64,000 nucleotides of DNA from positions 52,728-116,727 of the forward strand of contig CAVXOR010000005.1 of the NCBI GenBank assembly GCA_963763475.1, given 5' to 3'. Position 1 is the first letter of the stretch. The number at the start of each line of letters is the position of its first letter. A program made the translations under genes and the position numbers. The stretch comes from AC-32 sp963763475 (lineage in GTDB: Bacteria; Actinomycetota; Thermoleophilia; Gaiellales; Gaiellaceae). The notes beneath the pieces are model-generated. The model was not told the origin of the DNA. It was given only the letters and a program-made list of their open reading frames with translations, and made no database searches. This document shows, piece by piece, positions 42,366-52,400 of this stretch.

Positions 42366-43189
42366 AGCGCGTGCTCGTGCTCGCCGCGCTCGCGCTCTGT
42401 CCGGGAGCGCAGTCTGCGGCGCCGAAGGTGCCGGCCTTCGACCACGTGATCGTGATCGTGTTCGAGAACAAGGCGCGGGCCGAGGTGCTCGGCAGCCCCG
42501 CGGCGCCCGCCTTCAATGCCTTCGCAAAGCGCGGAGCCGTCCTCTCCGACTACCGCGGCCTGGTGCATCCGAGCCTGCCGAACTACCTCGCGCTCGTCTC
42601 GGGCTCGATGCACGGGATCGCCTGGAACTGCACGAGCTGCACGGTGGCCGGACGCAGCCTCGCCGACGCGCTCGAGGCCAAGGGCCTGACCTGGAAGGCC
42701 TACGCCGAGGGCCTGCCGCGGCCCGGGTGGACGGGCCTGGTGAGCGGGCGGTACGCGAAGAAGCACGAGCCGTTCCTGTACTTCCGCCGGGTGCTCGCGA
42801 GCCGCGCGCGTCTGCGGAGGGTCGTGCCGCTCGCGCAGCTCTCGCGCGACCTGGCGGCCAAGCGGCTGCCGGACTTTGCGCTCGTCACGCCGGACATGTG
42901 CCACGACATGCACGACTGCCCGGTCTCGACGGGCGATGCGTGGCTGGGCCGCTTCCTGCCGCCACTGCTGCGGCTGCCCGGGACGGTCGTCGTGGTCACC
43001 TTCGACGAGGCCTCCGGTCCGGATCCGGGCGTGCCCGCGCTGGTGCTGGGCCCGCTCGTCCGGCCGGGCTCGGCATTCGTGCCGAAGATCACGCATTACG
43101 GCCTGTTGCGGATGGTCGAGGACGGGCTCGGCATTGCTCGACTAGGCGCCTCGGCGGGCACCGGTCCGGTGACCGGCATCTGGCGCTGA
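42362..43189 (+). CDS. Exported phosphoesterase family protein (phospholipase C / acid phosphatase-like)
   Basis: 275 residues. A short signal sequence (KRVLVLAALALCPGAQSAA) is followed by FDHVIVIVFENKARAEV (about 26-42), the metal-binding start of the phosphoesterase family that includes phospholipase C and bacterial acid phosphatases. HPSLPNYLALVSGSMHGI supplies the second active-site region. TPDMCHDMHDCPVSTGDAWL and VTFDEASGPDPG carry the His/Asp ligands near the C-terminus. It probably hydrolyses a phosphate ester outside the membrane. Last gene of the overlapping chain beginning with the gamma-glutamyltransferase gene. Confidence 0.82.
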   Translation: MKRVLVLAALALCPGAQSAAPKVPAFDHVIVIVFENKARAEVLGSPAAPAFNAFAKRGAVLSDYRGLVHPSLPNYLALVSGSMHGIAWNCTSCTVAGRSLADALEAKGLTWKAYAEGLPRPGWTGLVSGRYAKKHEPFLYFRRVLASRARLRRVVPLAQLSRDLAAKRLPDFALVTPDMCHDMHDCPVSTGDAWLGRFLPPLLRLPGTVVVVTFDEASGPDPGVPALVLGPLVRPGSAFVPKITHYGLLRMVEDGLGIARLGASAGTGPVTGIWR

Positions 43190-43231
43190 GTCAAAAAGGG
43201 ATCTGCGCTTCGACCTTGAAGCAGTGCGTTC

Positions 43232-43807
43232 GTGGCGATGTTGTCGGTGCTGACCGGGGCGATCGAGGCGCGTGATCCGTACACACGCGGACACTCCACG
43301 CGCGTGACTGCACTCGCCGAGGAGGTCGCGCGCCGGCTCGGTTGGAGCGAGGACCGGCTCGCCTCGCTGCGCATCGGCGGGCCGCTGCACGACATCGGCA
43401 AGCTCGCGGTCTCCGACGAGGTTCTGCGCAAGGAGGGACGGCTCGACGACGGCGAGCTCGCCCAGATCCGCGAGCACCCGAAGATCGGTGCGCGGATCCT
43501 GCTGCGCATGGCCGCCCTGCGCGAGGCGATCCCGTACGTGCTCTACCACCACGAGCGCTGGGACGGGCACGGCTATCCCTCGGGCAAGGCCGGCGAGGAG
43601 ATCCCGCTCGAGGCGCGCGTGCTTGCGATCGCGGATGCCTTCGACGCAATGACGAGCGACCGGCCCTACCGGCGCGCCCTGACGCGGGCGGAGGCGCTGG
43701 CCGAGGTCGAGCGCTGCTCAGGGACCCAGTTCGACCCGGCGATCGCGCGCATCTTCCTCGAGCTGTTCGCCGAGGCGGAACTACCCAGCGCCGCGGCCGC
43801 TTCGTAG
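43232..43807 (+). CDS. HD-GYP domain phosphodiesterase-like protein
   Basis: 191 residues consisting of little more than an HD-GYP domain. RGHSTRVTALAEEVARRLG (about 19-37), HDIGKLAV (the HD pair, about 53-60), HPKIGARIL (about 84), YHHERWDGHGYPSGKAGEEI (GYP motif, about 106-125) and the metal-binding IADAFDAMTSDRPYR (about 135-149) are all intact. HD-GYP enzymes degrade cyclic di-GMP or related dinucleotides. The absence of a receiver or sensor domain is unusual, so control is unclear. The 3' end overlaps the convergent MmcQ-like gene by 27 bases. Confidence 0.87.
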   Translation: MAMLSVLTGAIEARDPYTRGHSTRVTALAEEVARRLGWSEDRLASLRIGGPLHDIGKLAVSDEVLRKEGRLDDGELAQIREHPKIGARILLRMAALREAIPYVLYHHERWDGHGYPSGKAGEEIPLEARVLAIADAFDAMTSDRPYRRALTRAEALAEVERCSGTQFDPAIARIFLELFAEAELPSAAAAS

Positions 43808-44113
43808 CCGCGCCGGGGCCTTTTGCTCCCACGCGTCCTCGAGTAGGTCGCGCAGGAAATCGTGTTCGACACGGGCGAGCTCGACGCCGACCGCGGCGAG
43901 CCGCTTGCCCCACCAGACCTCCTCGCAGGCATCCGGTGCTGCGTCGATCGCAGTCCGGACCCCGCCCTCGTCGACCATCACGTTCATGCGCCCGGCGCTC
44001 CAGAGGGTGGCGAAGATCTTCCCGTCCACGCGGAACGAAGGCCGGCCGTGGTGATCCTGCTCGACCGCTTCCGGCAGGGACAGCGCGAGTGCTCGGGCCT
44101 CCTCAGCCGTCAC
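43781..44113 (-). CDS. MmcQ/YjbR family protein
   Basis: 110 residues with the YjbR fold signature: LALSLPEAVEQDHHGRPSFRV (about 8-28, broken by the HG motif), KIFATLW, and W-rich VWWGKRLAAVGVEL followed by a helical end. These small proteins have a double-wing DNA-binding-like fold, but the function is not established. GTG 44113 lies one base after the dehydrogenase stop, so the two are probably one transcript. Confidence 0.82.
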   Translation of the reverse strand: MTAEEARALALSLPEAVEQDHHGRPSFRVDGKIFATLWSAGRMNVMVDEGGVRTAIDAAPDACEEVWWGKRLAAVGVELARVEHDFLRDLLEDAWEQKAPARLRSGRGAG

Positions 44114-44114
44114 G

Positions 44115-45185
44115 TTAGAGCGAGGCCCAGACCTCGAGCTTCTGTCTCGTCCGGCGGATCACGTCGTCGGTGAACTCGCTTGTACCCGCGTGGCCGCCGA
44201 GGTCGGCGGTGCGCACGCCGTCGGCCACCGCTTCCAGGCAGGCCTCGCGGATCGCCCTCGACGCCTGCGCCGCCTGCTCGCCCGCGTAGCCGAGGACGGC
44301 GGCGGCAGCGAGGATCATCGCCATCGGGTTCGCCACGTTCTTGCCCTGCAGCGAGGGCGCTGTGCCGTGCGCTGCCTCGGCGAGCACGACCGTCGGCACG
44401 TAGTCGTCGCCGAAGCCGACGAGCAACGACTCCGAGCCCGCGATCGAGCCGAAGAGCGGCAGCACCAGGTCGGAGAGGATGTCGCCGTCGCGGTTCAGGG
44501 ACGGGATCACGAGGGGGTCGCCGCTGGCCGCGATCAGCAGCGCGAAGGTCGCGTCGATCAGCTGCGGCTCGTAGGTCACGTTGCGGTGGCGCTCGGCGGC
44601 CGCGTCCATCTCCTCCTTCAGCATCCCCTCGTAGACCGGGCTGACCGTGTACTTCGGGCCTCCGAAGACCTTCGCGCCCGTCTCCTCGGCGAGCCGGAAA
44701 GCGAACTCAGCGACCGCGTGGCAGATGCGCCGCTCGATCCGCTCGGTGCGGAAGGCGGCCTCGTCGTCGCCCTCGCCCTCGCGCCACTCCTTCGCGCCGT
44801 AGGCGTCGCCGACCGCCATGCGCACGACCGAGATCGGCGCGTGCACACCGCCGAACGGGACGATCCCTGGGATGCGCCTGCCGGTGCGCACGATCACGCG
44901 GCCGCCGATCTCCTCGCGCAGGATGCGGTTCGGGGAGCCGACGTCGTCCGCGCCTTCCGGCGTAACCGTCGCGCCCTTCAGCCCGAGCCCTGCCTCGCGC
45001 ACCGCGGCCGCCGCCTCGTGCACGACGGCGTTGTCCGTCGCCCGGCGCGACTGGAGCGAGAGGTCGTAGCGCGGGAGCTCGACCTCGGTCCCGATCACGT
45101 CGGGCGCGAGCACGCGCAGCGCTTCCTCCAGCAGCTCCTGACCGGTTTCGTCGCCCTCGAGGACGACGATCGTCGTGCCCGCCAT
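44115..45185 (-). CDS. Isocitrate/isopropylmalate dehydrogenase family enzyme
   Basis: 356 residues of the beta-decarboxylating dehydrogenase family. Visible are VLEGDETGQELL (N-terminal), SPNRILREEIGGRVIVRTGR with the substrate Ser and Arg region split by NRIL, KYTVSPVYEG (catalytic Lys/Tyr), NRDGDILSDLV (metal-binding Asp pair, about 232-242) and AHGTAPSLQGKNVANP (coenzyme loop, about 274-289). The loop favours an isocitrate-dehydrogenase-like enzyme, but isopropylmalate or homoisocitrate activity cannot be excluded. It has a strong AAGGAGG 5 bases before the ATG, so it is a leadered gene. Co-transcribed with the MmcQ-like gene. Confidence 0.85.
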   Translation of the reverse strand: MAGTTIVVLEGDETGQELLEEALRVLAPDVIGTEVELPRYDLSLQSRRATDNAVVHEAAAAVREAGLGLKGATVTPEGADDVGSPNRILREEIGGRVIVRTGRRIPGIVPFGGVHAPISVVRMAVGDAYGAKEWREGEGDDEAAFRTERIERRICHAVAEFAFRLAEETGAKVFGGPKYTVSPVYEGMLKEEMDAAAERHRNVTYEPQLIDATFALLIAASGDPLVIPSLNRDGDILSDLVLPLFGSIAGSESLLVGFGDDYVPTVVLAEAAHGTAPSLQGKNVANPMAMILAAAAVLGYAGEQAAQASRAIREACLEAVADGVRTADLGGHAGTSEFTDDVIRRTRQKLEVWASL

Positions 45186-45234
45186 CAGCCTCCTTGGATT
45201 AGGACCGCGCGCCCGCGGCTACACCGCAGACTCT

Positions 45235-46248
45235 ATGGCCAGGCGAGGAGGATGGAGACGGCTCGGGACGCGGCGCTTCCGGTACGAGGACGCGCGCGGC
45301 CGCGCGATCACGGACGAGGCCGCGCTGGCGCGGATCGAGTCACTGCGCATCCCGCCGGCCTGGAAGGACGTCTGGATCTCGCCGCGCGCCGGCGCAAAGC
45401 TGCAGGCAACCGGCGTCGACAAGGCCGGGCGTCGCCAGTACCTCTACCACCCGGAATTTCGCGCCCGCCAGGAGCAGGCAAAATTCGACAAGCTGGTGCG
45501 CTTCGCGGAGCGGCTTCCCGACCTGCGCAAGGCGATGGACGAGCACCTCGACCAGGCGCCGCTCAGCTTCGAATGGACGGCGGCGGTCGCGGTGCGGCTG
45601 ATCAACGAAGGCTGGTTCCGTGTCGGCGGCGAGCAGTATGCGAAGACGCACAAGACCTTCGGAATCACCACCCTGCGCAAAGGGCACGTCAAGGTGCGCG
45701 GGAGCAGGATCTCCTTTCGTTTCCGTGCGAAGCACCGCGTCCTTTGCCGGACGGTGCTCGTCGATGCCGAGCTCGCGGCCGCGATGAAGGAGTTGCTGGC
45801 GCTACCCGGGGGACGACGGCTCTTTCGCTACGAGTACAACGGCGAGCTCGTCAACCTCGGCGCGCGCCGGTTGAACGACTACATCCGCGAGCACATGGGC
45901 GACGAGTTCACCGCGAAAGACTTCCGCACCTGGGGCGGCACGCTGCTCGCGGCGATCGAGCTGGCCGAGCGCGGGGAGGCCGAGACGGTGACCGAGCAGA
46001 AGCGCCTCGTCGCGGCGGTGATGCGCTCCGTCGGCGAGCGGCTCGGGAACACCCCCGCGGTCGCGCGGGCCTCGTACGTCAGCCCGGCGGTTGTCGAGCA
46101 GTATCTCGACGGGCGAACAATCGACGACTTTCGGCCTCGCCATTTGCGTGTGGTGCGCGCGCGGAATTCCCAGCTCGATCCCGAGGAGCAGGCGCTGGTC
46201 AGCCTGCTGCGCTCGTGGCGCATTCGCCGGGCACGCGAAGCCGCTTGA
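45235..46248 (+). CDS. DNA topoisomerase IB (poxvirus-type)
   Basis: 337 residues. The N-terminal DNA-grip domain (RIPPAWKDVWISP, about 40-52) is followed by the catalytic domain with LINEGWFRVGGEQYAK (Arg, about 120), TLRKGHVKV (Lys), the KDFRTWGGT box (Arg/His-equivalent region, about 226) and the nucleophile tyrosine near ASYVSPAVVEQYL (about 283-295). It relaxes supercoils through a 3'-phosphotyrosine intermediate. The ATG lies 49 bases from the divergent dehydrogenase start. No strong promoter element is seen. Confidence 0.88.
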   Translation: MARRGGWRRLGTRRFRYEDARGRAITDEAALARIESLRIPPAWKDVWISPRAGAKLQATGVDKAGRRQYLYHPEFRARQEQAKFDKLVRFAERLPDLRKAMDEHLDQAPLSFEWTAAVAVRLINEGWFRVGGEQYAKTHKTFGITTLRKGHVKVRGSRISFRFRAKHRVLCRTVLVDAELAAAMKELLALPGGRRLFRYEYNGELVNLGARRLNDYIREHMGDEFTAKDFRTWGGTLLAAIELAERGEAETVTEQKRLVAAVMRSVGERLGNTPAVARASYVSPAVVEQYLDGRTIDDFRPRHLRVVRARNSQLDPEEQALVSLLRSWRIRRAREAA

Positions 46249-46274
46249 GATTTCAACCGGGTCTTCGTTAGGCT
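46245..46274 (+). promoter_or_regulatory. Promoter of the Lsr2-like gene
   Basis: TTGAGA (46245-46250) and TAGGCT (46269-46274) separated by 18 bp: the best -35/-10 pair in the window. The predicted start point is about 46281, giving a leader of roughly 27 bases with a Shine-Dalgarno sequence. The -35 overlaps the stop codon of the topoisomerase gene. Confidence 0.65.
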
Positions 46275-46307
46275 GGCCGAAATCCCGGCGAAAACGGAGG
46301 GTGACAA

Positions 46308-46502
46308 TTGGCACGTAAAACGATCCGCGTCAGTGACCAATCCGGCAGCGAGATACCGGAGGGTAAGGGCGCGACCGTGCGGATCACGTTTGCGGACGCG
46401 CGCAAGGGCGTTCGCGAGCTCGATCTGACCGACGCCGAAGCCGAACGGCTCGGCGGGCGGGCAGTCGCCAGGCGCGGCCGCCGGCCGAAGTCGGCCTCGT
46501 AG
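46308..46502 (+). CDS. Small Lsr2-like nucleoid protein
   Basis: 64 residues. MARKTIRVSDQSGSEI and the strand-turn VRELDLTDAEAERLGG resemble the N-terminal oligomerisation domain of Lsr2 (beta hairpin plus helix). The tail RGRRPKS is like an AT-hook-type minor-groove binder and replaces the longer Lsr2 DNA-binding domain. Lsr2 silences AT-rich DNA in actinobacteria. The start is TTG, with GGAGGG 6 bases upstream. With its own strong promoter and a real terminator it is likely a well-expressed single gene. Lys/Arg content is high only in the tail. The assignment is by pattern and should be tested by profile search. Confidence 0.6.
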   Translation: MARKTIRVSDQSGSEIPEGKGATVRITFADARKGVRELDLTDAEAERLGGRAVARRGRRPKSAS

Positions 46503-46509
46503 AGCCTGC

Positions 46510-46538
46510 GGGGCGGGGCGACCCGCCCCGTTCTTTTC
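46510..46538 (+). terminator. Rho-independent terminator of the Lsr2-like gene
   Basis: CGGGGCGGG (46510-46518) pairs with 46523-46531 (9 bp) across a 4-base loop, followed by TTCTTTT. It is the only hairpin in the window with a proper T-tract. Confidence 0.85.
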
Positions 46539-46580
46539 GCGCGCTCGGAGTCGTCCCCTGGCGACACTAGGATTGGCCGG

Positions 46581-49496
46581 GTGCCGCTGAGCCTGCTCGC
46601 AGGTCCTGCGAACGCGGGGAAAGTCGCGCTCCTGCTCGAGCGCTATCTCGCCGCGCTCGAGTCCGATCCAATCTTGATCGTGCCGAACCGGCCGGACGTC
46701 GACCGGGCCGAGCGCGAGCTGCTGACGCGCGCGGGCGCGCTCGTGGGCGGCTCGATCGGCACCTTCGACGACCTCTTCGAGCGGATCGCGCGCGGGAACG
46801 GCTCGCACCGCGCCGTGATCACCCCGGCCCAGCGGACGTTGCTGCTGCGGCGAGTGGTCACCGGCGCCGAGGGCCGCTCCGCTCGCTTCTCCGGCTTCGC
46901 CGACTCGCTCGGCTCGACCGTCGCCGAGCTCGAGTCGGCGCTGCTCGAGCCCGGTGAGCTCGAAGGCGAGCTCGCGCAGCTCTACGCGGCCTATCGCGAA
47001 GAGCTCGACCGGCTCGGCCTCTGGGACCGCGAGCTCGAGCGACGGCACGCCGCCGAGCGCGCCGCGGGTGAGCTCGGCGCCTGGGAGCCGCGGCCGGTGT
47101 TCGCGTACGGCTTCGAGGACCTGACCGGGGCGGAATGGGCGCTGCTGGAAGCGCTGGCAGCGCGCGCCGAGGTGACCGTCTCACTGCCGTACGAGCCCGG
47201 TCGTGACGCCTTCGCCTCGCTTCAGCGCACGGCGGAGGATCTCTCGCGCCTCGCCGAGGGAACGATCGAGGAGCTCCCGCCGAGCCGCGAGGTGCGCTCG
47301 CCGGTGCTCGCCCACCTGGAGCGCTCGCTCTTCAGTGCGGGAGCCACGCAAGGGCCGGAGCTCGACGGCTCGCTGCGCTTCCTCGAGGGCGCCGGCATCC
47401 GCGGCACGCTCGAGCTCGTCGCGGACGAGATCCTGGCGCTGCTACGCGACGGCGCGCCCGCGGACGAGATCGCGATCGTCTGCCCGACCCTCGACCGCTG
47501 GCGGGCGTCGCTCGACACGGCTTTCACCACGCTCGGCGTGCCCTACGCGCTCGAGGGCCGCCTGCGGCTCGGACAGACGCCGTTCGGCCAGGCCCTGCTC
47601 TCGTTGCTGCGCTACGCCTGGCTCGACGGCCAGCGGCGCGACCTGTTCGCCTTCCTCCGCTCGCCGTACTCCGGGCTGGCGCGACACCACGTCGACTTTC
47701 TCGAGGGCCGGCTGCGCGGGCGCGGGGTCACCCAGCCGGAGCGCGTCGAGGAAGAGGTCACGAAGCTGCGCGGCCAGCCCTTGCCGCATCTCGACGCCGT
47801 CCGCAGCGGGCCCGACGCGCTCGCCGCGGTCCGGGATCACGCGCGGATCATGATCAGCTCGGCCCACCGGCTCGACTCGCCGCCCACGCACGAGGCCGCC
47901 CGGCTCGACCTGCGTTCGCACGAAGCCGCCTCGAAGCTCGTCGCCGAGCTCGAGGGCTGGCGCGACCGCGGCGGCGAGGCGTCCCGCGAGGAGCTCGTCT
48001 CGCTGCTCGCCGACGCGCCCGTGCGGCTCGGGGGCGCCGGGGAGGCAGGTCGCGTCGCGGTGCTCGACCTACTGCGCGCGCGCACACGACGTTTCCAGGT
48101 CGTCTTCGTGGTCGGGCTCGACGAGGGCCGCCTGCCGCGCCGCTCGCAGGGCTCACCGTTCCTGGACGAGGAGCAGAAAGCAGAGCTCGAGCGGTCGTCG
48201 CGCACTGGGCGCCTGCTGCGCACCGACCCGGTCTCGCGCGACCGCTACCTCTTCTACACCGCATGCACGCGCCCGACCCGGCGGCTCTACCTCGTGCGGG
48301 AGGCCGCGAGCGACGACGGCGCTCCGCGCGAGCCGAGCCCGTTCTGGGACGAGACGCGCGGCCTGTTCGCCGCCGACGAGGTCGAGCGCTGGACGCGCCG
48401 ACGGCCGCTCGCCGCGCTGACCTGGCCGCTGGAGTCCGCCCCGAGCGAGCGTGAGCGCCTGCGCGCGCTGGCCTCACTTGCCCCCGCCGACCGCCCGGCC
48501 GCCACCTCGCTCGCTCGCGCGAACGGCTGGGAGCGCCGCCTCGACCGCGCGCTCGCGGCCTTCGACCGGCCGACGCGCCTGACGCATCCCGTCGTGCTCG
48601 AGGAGCTGCGCCAGAAGGCGACCTTCGCCGTCACCGAGCTCGAGCGCTTCACCGCCTGCTCGTCGATGTGGTTCGTCGATCGTGTCCTGCAGCCGCGGAC
48701 CATCGACGTCGAGGTCGACGCCCGCCTGAAAGGGACGATCGTCCACCAGGCGCTGTTCACGTTCTTCAAGGGCCTGCCCAAGCGCACCGGCGCCGACCGT
48801 GTGCAGCCCGAGACGCTCGAGGACTCGCTCGTCTTCCTGCGTGAGTGCCTCGCCGACGCGCTGGCCGCGCACGTGCGCTTCGACCTGCCGGAGCTGGAGC
48901 GGAACGAGCTCGAGCAGAGCCTGGCCCGCGACCTCGAAAAGCTGATCCGCCGTGAGGCAGAGTCGGAGTCGCCGCTCGTCCCGAGTCGCTTCGAGGTCTC
49001 GTTCGGCTCCGAGCGCTCGGCGCCGGAGTTGCAGCGCGGGCTCGACCTGGGCGGCTTCGCGGTCACGGGCAAGATCGACCGGATCGACCGAGATCCGTTC
49101 GGAGCCCGCGCGATCGTGGTCGACTACAAGTCCGGCCGCGCGCCGACGGCCCGCGAGATCGACCGCGAGCTGCACCTGCAGATCCCGCTTTACATGCTCG
49201 TCCTGCGCGACCTGGTCGGGATGGAGCCGCTCGGCGGCGTCTACCGCACTCTGGCCGGCGACGCGCGGGCGCGCGGGCTGCTGCGCGAGGAGGCGCGCGA
49301 GGACGGCCTGCAGGGGTTCATGCAGAACGACTATGTCGACGAGGACACGTTCTGGGGCGGGATCGAGCGGGCGCGCGAGCACGCGGTCGGCGTGGTCGAG
49401 CGCATCCGCGAGGGCGACGTTCGGCACGACCCGCGCGGCGGTTCCTGCCCGACCTGGTGCGAGCTCTGGCCGATGTGCCGGGTGAAACGGTCGTGA
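46581..49496 (+). CDS. addB: AddB-type recombination nuclease subunit
   Basis: 971 residues. The N-terminus has a degenerate P-loop, AGPANAGKVALLL, so the helicase part is probably inactive, as in AddB. In the middle, VVFVVGLDEGRLPRR and FYTACTRPTRRLYLV are UvrD-like motifs V/VI. The C-terminus is a PD-(D/E)xK nuclease: GKIDRIDRDPFGARAIVVDYKSG (Asp and Lys, about 835-857; written here with its natural break at DPFG). A Cys in FTACSSMW and the cluster CPTWCELWPMC fit an Fe-S site that staples the nuclease domain. It acts with the next gene product to resect double-strand breaks. TAGGAT (46568-46573) is 7 bases before the GTG. Confidence 0.82.
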   Translation: MPLSLLAGPANAGKVALLLERYLAALESDPILIVPNRPDVDRAERELLTRAGALVGGSIGTFDDLFERIARGNGSHRAVITPAQRTLLLRRVVTGAEGRSARFSGFADSLGSTVAELESALLEPGELEGELAQLYAAYREELDRLGLWDRELERRHAAERAAGELGAWEPRPVFAYGFEDLTGAEWALLEALAARAEVTVSLPYEPGRDAFASLQRTAEDLSRLAEGTIEELPPSREVRSPVLAHLERSLFSAGATQGPELDGSLRFLEGAGIRGTLELVADEILALLRDGAPADEIAIVCPTLDRWRASLDTAFTTLGVPYALEGRLRLGQTPFGQALLSLLRYAWLDGQRRDLFAFLRSPYSGLARHHVDFLEGRLRGRGVTQPERVEEEVTKLRGQPLPHLDAVRSGPDALAAVRDHARIMISSAHRLDSPPTHEAARLDLRSHEAASKLVAELEGWRDRGGEASREELVSLLADAPVRLGGAGEAGRVAVLDLLRARTRRFQVVFVVGLDEGRLPRRSQGSPFLDEEQKAELERSSRTGRLLRTDPVSRDRYLFYTACTRPTRRLYLVREAASDDGAPREPSPFWDETRGLFAADEVERWTRRRPLAALTWPLESAPSERERLRALASLAPADRPAATSLARANGWERRLDRALAAFDRPTRLTHPVVLEELRQKATFAVTELERFTACSSMWFVDRVLQPRTIDVEVDARLKGTIVHQALFTFFKGLPKRTGADRVQPETLEDSLVFLRECLADALAAHVRFDLPELERNELEQSLARDLEKLIRREAESESPLVPSRFEVSFGSERSAPELQRGLDLGGFAVTGKIDRIDRDPFGARAIVVDYKSGRAPTAREIDRELHLQIPLYMLVLRDLVGMEPLGGVYRTLAGDARARGLLREEAREDGLQGFMQNDYVDEDTFWGGIERAREHAVGVVERIREGDVRHDPRGGSCPTWCELWPMCRVKRS

Positions 49497-52400
49497 GCGC
49501 GGTCGAGACCGTGAATCGCGAGCAGCTCCGTGCGATCGAGGAGCAGGGGGTCGTCTTCGTCTCGGCGGGCGCCGGAACAGGCAAGACGACGGTGATCGTC
49601 GAGCGCTTCTGCCGCGCGGTCTGCGAGCACGGCGTGGATGTCGACTCGATCCTCGTGATCACCTACACCGAGCGCGCCGCCGGTGAGCTGCGCGGCCGGA
49701 TCCGCAAGCGCCTGCTCGAGCTCGGCCGGCACGAACTCGCGCGAGAGCTCGACGCCGCGTGGATCTCGACCATCCACGGCTTCTGCCACCGGCTGCTGAA
49801 GGCGCACCCGTTCGCCGCCGGGATCGACCCGCGCTTCCGCGTGGTCGACGACAGCCAGGGCCGCGTGCTCCGTGGCGAGGCCTTCCGGGCCGCGCTCGAG
49901 GAGTTCTGCGGCGACGACGAGGCACGACTGCGGCTGCTCGCGTCGTACGGCGGCCGCCGGCTGCGGAGGATGCTCACCGGCGTGCACGAGACCCTGCGCT
50001 CGTCCGGGCTCGAGCTGCGGATCGAGGTGTCCGTGCAGCCGCGGCTCGAGGAGCGCCTGGCGGAGCTGCGAGTCGCCGCCGCCGGGGACGACGCGGCGCT
50101 CCGCTACCTCGACTCGGCGCAGGGCCCCGAGGAGCTGCTCGACCTCTCCGACCTGCGCTCGCCGGAGCTCGAGGAGCCGCGCCATGCGGTCGAGCAGGCC
50201 GCACTCGAGGCGCTCGCCGCCCGCGACCGCGAGCAGCTGCAGGAGCTGCTGCTCGCCTACGACCGCGCCTACCGTGAGGCCAAGGACCGCGAGTCGGCGC
50301 TCGACTTCGAGGACCTGCAGCTGCTGGCGCGCGAGCTGCTGCGTGAGAACCCCGAGATCCGCGAGCGCGAGAGCTGGCGCTTTCGCTCGATCATGGTCGA
50401 CGAGTTCCAGGACACGAACCGGCTCCAGTGCGAGCTGGTCGACCTGCTGGCCGACGACGACTCGGAGATCTTCTTCGTGGGCGACGAGTTCCAGTCGATC
50501 TACCGCTTCCGCCACGCCGACGTCGAGGTCTTCCGGGAGCGGCGCGAGCAGGTCGGCGGAGTGTTGGCGCTGACGCAGAACTACCGCTCCCGGCCCGAGG
50601 TGCTGGACGTGATCAACCACCTGTTCGCGTCCGACTTCGGCGACACGTTCCAGCCGCTCGAGGCCGCAGGGCGTTTCCCGGATCCCGCGTTCGGCCCGGC
50701 GGTCGAGCTGCTCGTCACCGACAAGACGAGCTACGCGGAGACAGGGGTTCACTGGCGCAAGGCCGAGGCACGGCACATCGCCACCTGCGTCCGGGACCTC
50801 GTCGACGCCGGCGAGGCGACCCCGGGCGAGATCGTGCTGCTGTTCGCGGCAGGCACCGACGCGCGCATGTACGAGGAGGAGCTGCGCTCACTCGGCCTGC
50901 CGACCTTCCGCGCGACCGGGCGTGACTACTACCACCAGCAGCAGGTGGTCGACCTGCTCAACTACCTGCGCCTCCTGCACAACCGCTACGACGACGAGGC
51001 GCTGCTGGGCGTGCTCGCCTCGCCGTTCGTCGGCGTCTCGAACGACGGGCTCGTGCTGCTGCGGCGGGCGGCGCCGAAGCGGCCGCTGTTCGTCGGGCTG
51101 GAGAAGGGAATCCCGGAGGGCGTCTCCGAGCGGGACGCGCGGCTCTTCCAGGCGTTCAAGCAGCGCTTCGACCGGCTCGCTGCGCAGGCGCCGTCGCTTT
51201 CGCTCGAGCGCCTGTGCGAGCAGATCGTCGCCGAGCACGATTACGACCTCGCCGTGCTCGCGCAGTGGGACGGCCGCCGCCGCTACGCCAACCTCCGCAA
51301 GCTCGCGCGGATGGCCCGTTCCTACGAGGAGCTGCGGGGGCCGGACGTCCAGGGCTTCGTCCGCTTCGTCGCCGAGCAGGACGCGGTCGGCGCTTCGGAG
51401 CTGGAGGCCGTGGCCGAGGAGGAAGGGACGGACGTGATCCGCCTCCTGACGATCCACTCGGCCAAGGGGCTCGAGTTCAAGGTCGTCGTCGTCGCGGACG
51501 CCGGCCGTGACCGCGCACGGCCCGATGCGGACGAGATCCTCTGCCTCCCGGACGGGCGGCTGGGCTTCCGCGTCGCCGACCCGGAAACCGGCAAGCGCCT
51601 GACGACCCCCGAGTACGAGACCGTGAAGGCGGCCGAGCAGGACGCGGAGGAGGCCGAGCGGCGGCGCCTCTACTACGTCGCCATGACCCGCGCGATCGAC
51701 CGGCTGATCGTCTCCGGCGCGATCGGCGAGCGCGGGGCCGACGTAGGCACGCCGATCGGCTGGGTGCTCGACCGCCTCGAGGCAAGTGAGCTGGAGGATG
51801 CGGCGGCCGGGCCTCTGGAGATCGAGCGCGGCGGCGCGCGGGTGCTGGTGCGGCTCGACCGCTTCTCGACCGAGCCGGAGGTTGCGCCGGGACCGATCGA
51901 CGAGCAGCAGCTCGAGCTGTTCGCCGTCTCGGAGAACGGCACGGCTGCGCCCGAGGCGCCGGAGCTCGCGCCCCTGGCCGAGGTGCCCGCGCCGCCGCTG
52001 CACCGGGTGCGCCGGCTCTCGTACAGCGCGCTCTCGCTCTTCGAGCGGTGCTCGTATCGCTACTTCGCCGAGCGCGTGGTCGGCCTGCGCCCCGCCGATG
52101 CGGCCGGGACGGTGCCGGGCCAGTCGGGGCTCGCTGCGACCGAGATCGGCGACGCGGTGCACGGGCTGCTGGAGCGCGTCGACCTGGGCGCGCCGGCCGT
52201 GCCCGACGACCTCGCCGAGCTCGTTCGCGCCCGCTATCCGGCCGTCAGCGACGAGGAGCTCGAGCGGATCCGCGCCTTCGTCGCCTCCTACTGCGACTCG
52301 GAGCTGGCGGCCCGGATCGCCGCTCTCGAAGGGGCAACCGCCGAGCTGCCGTTCGCCTTCGAGCACGACGGCGTCCTGCTCCACGGACGCATCGACGTCC

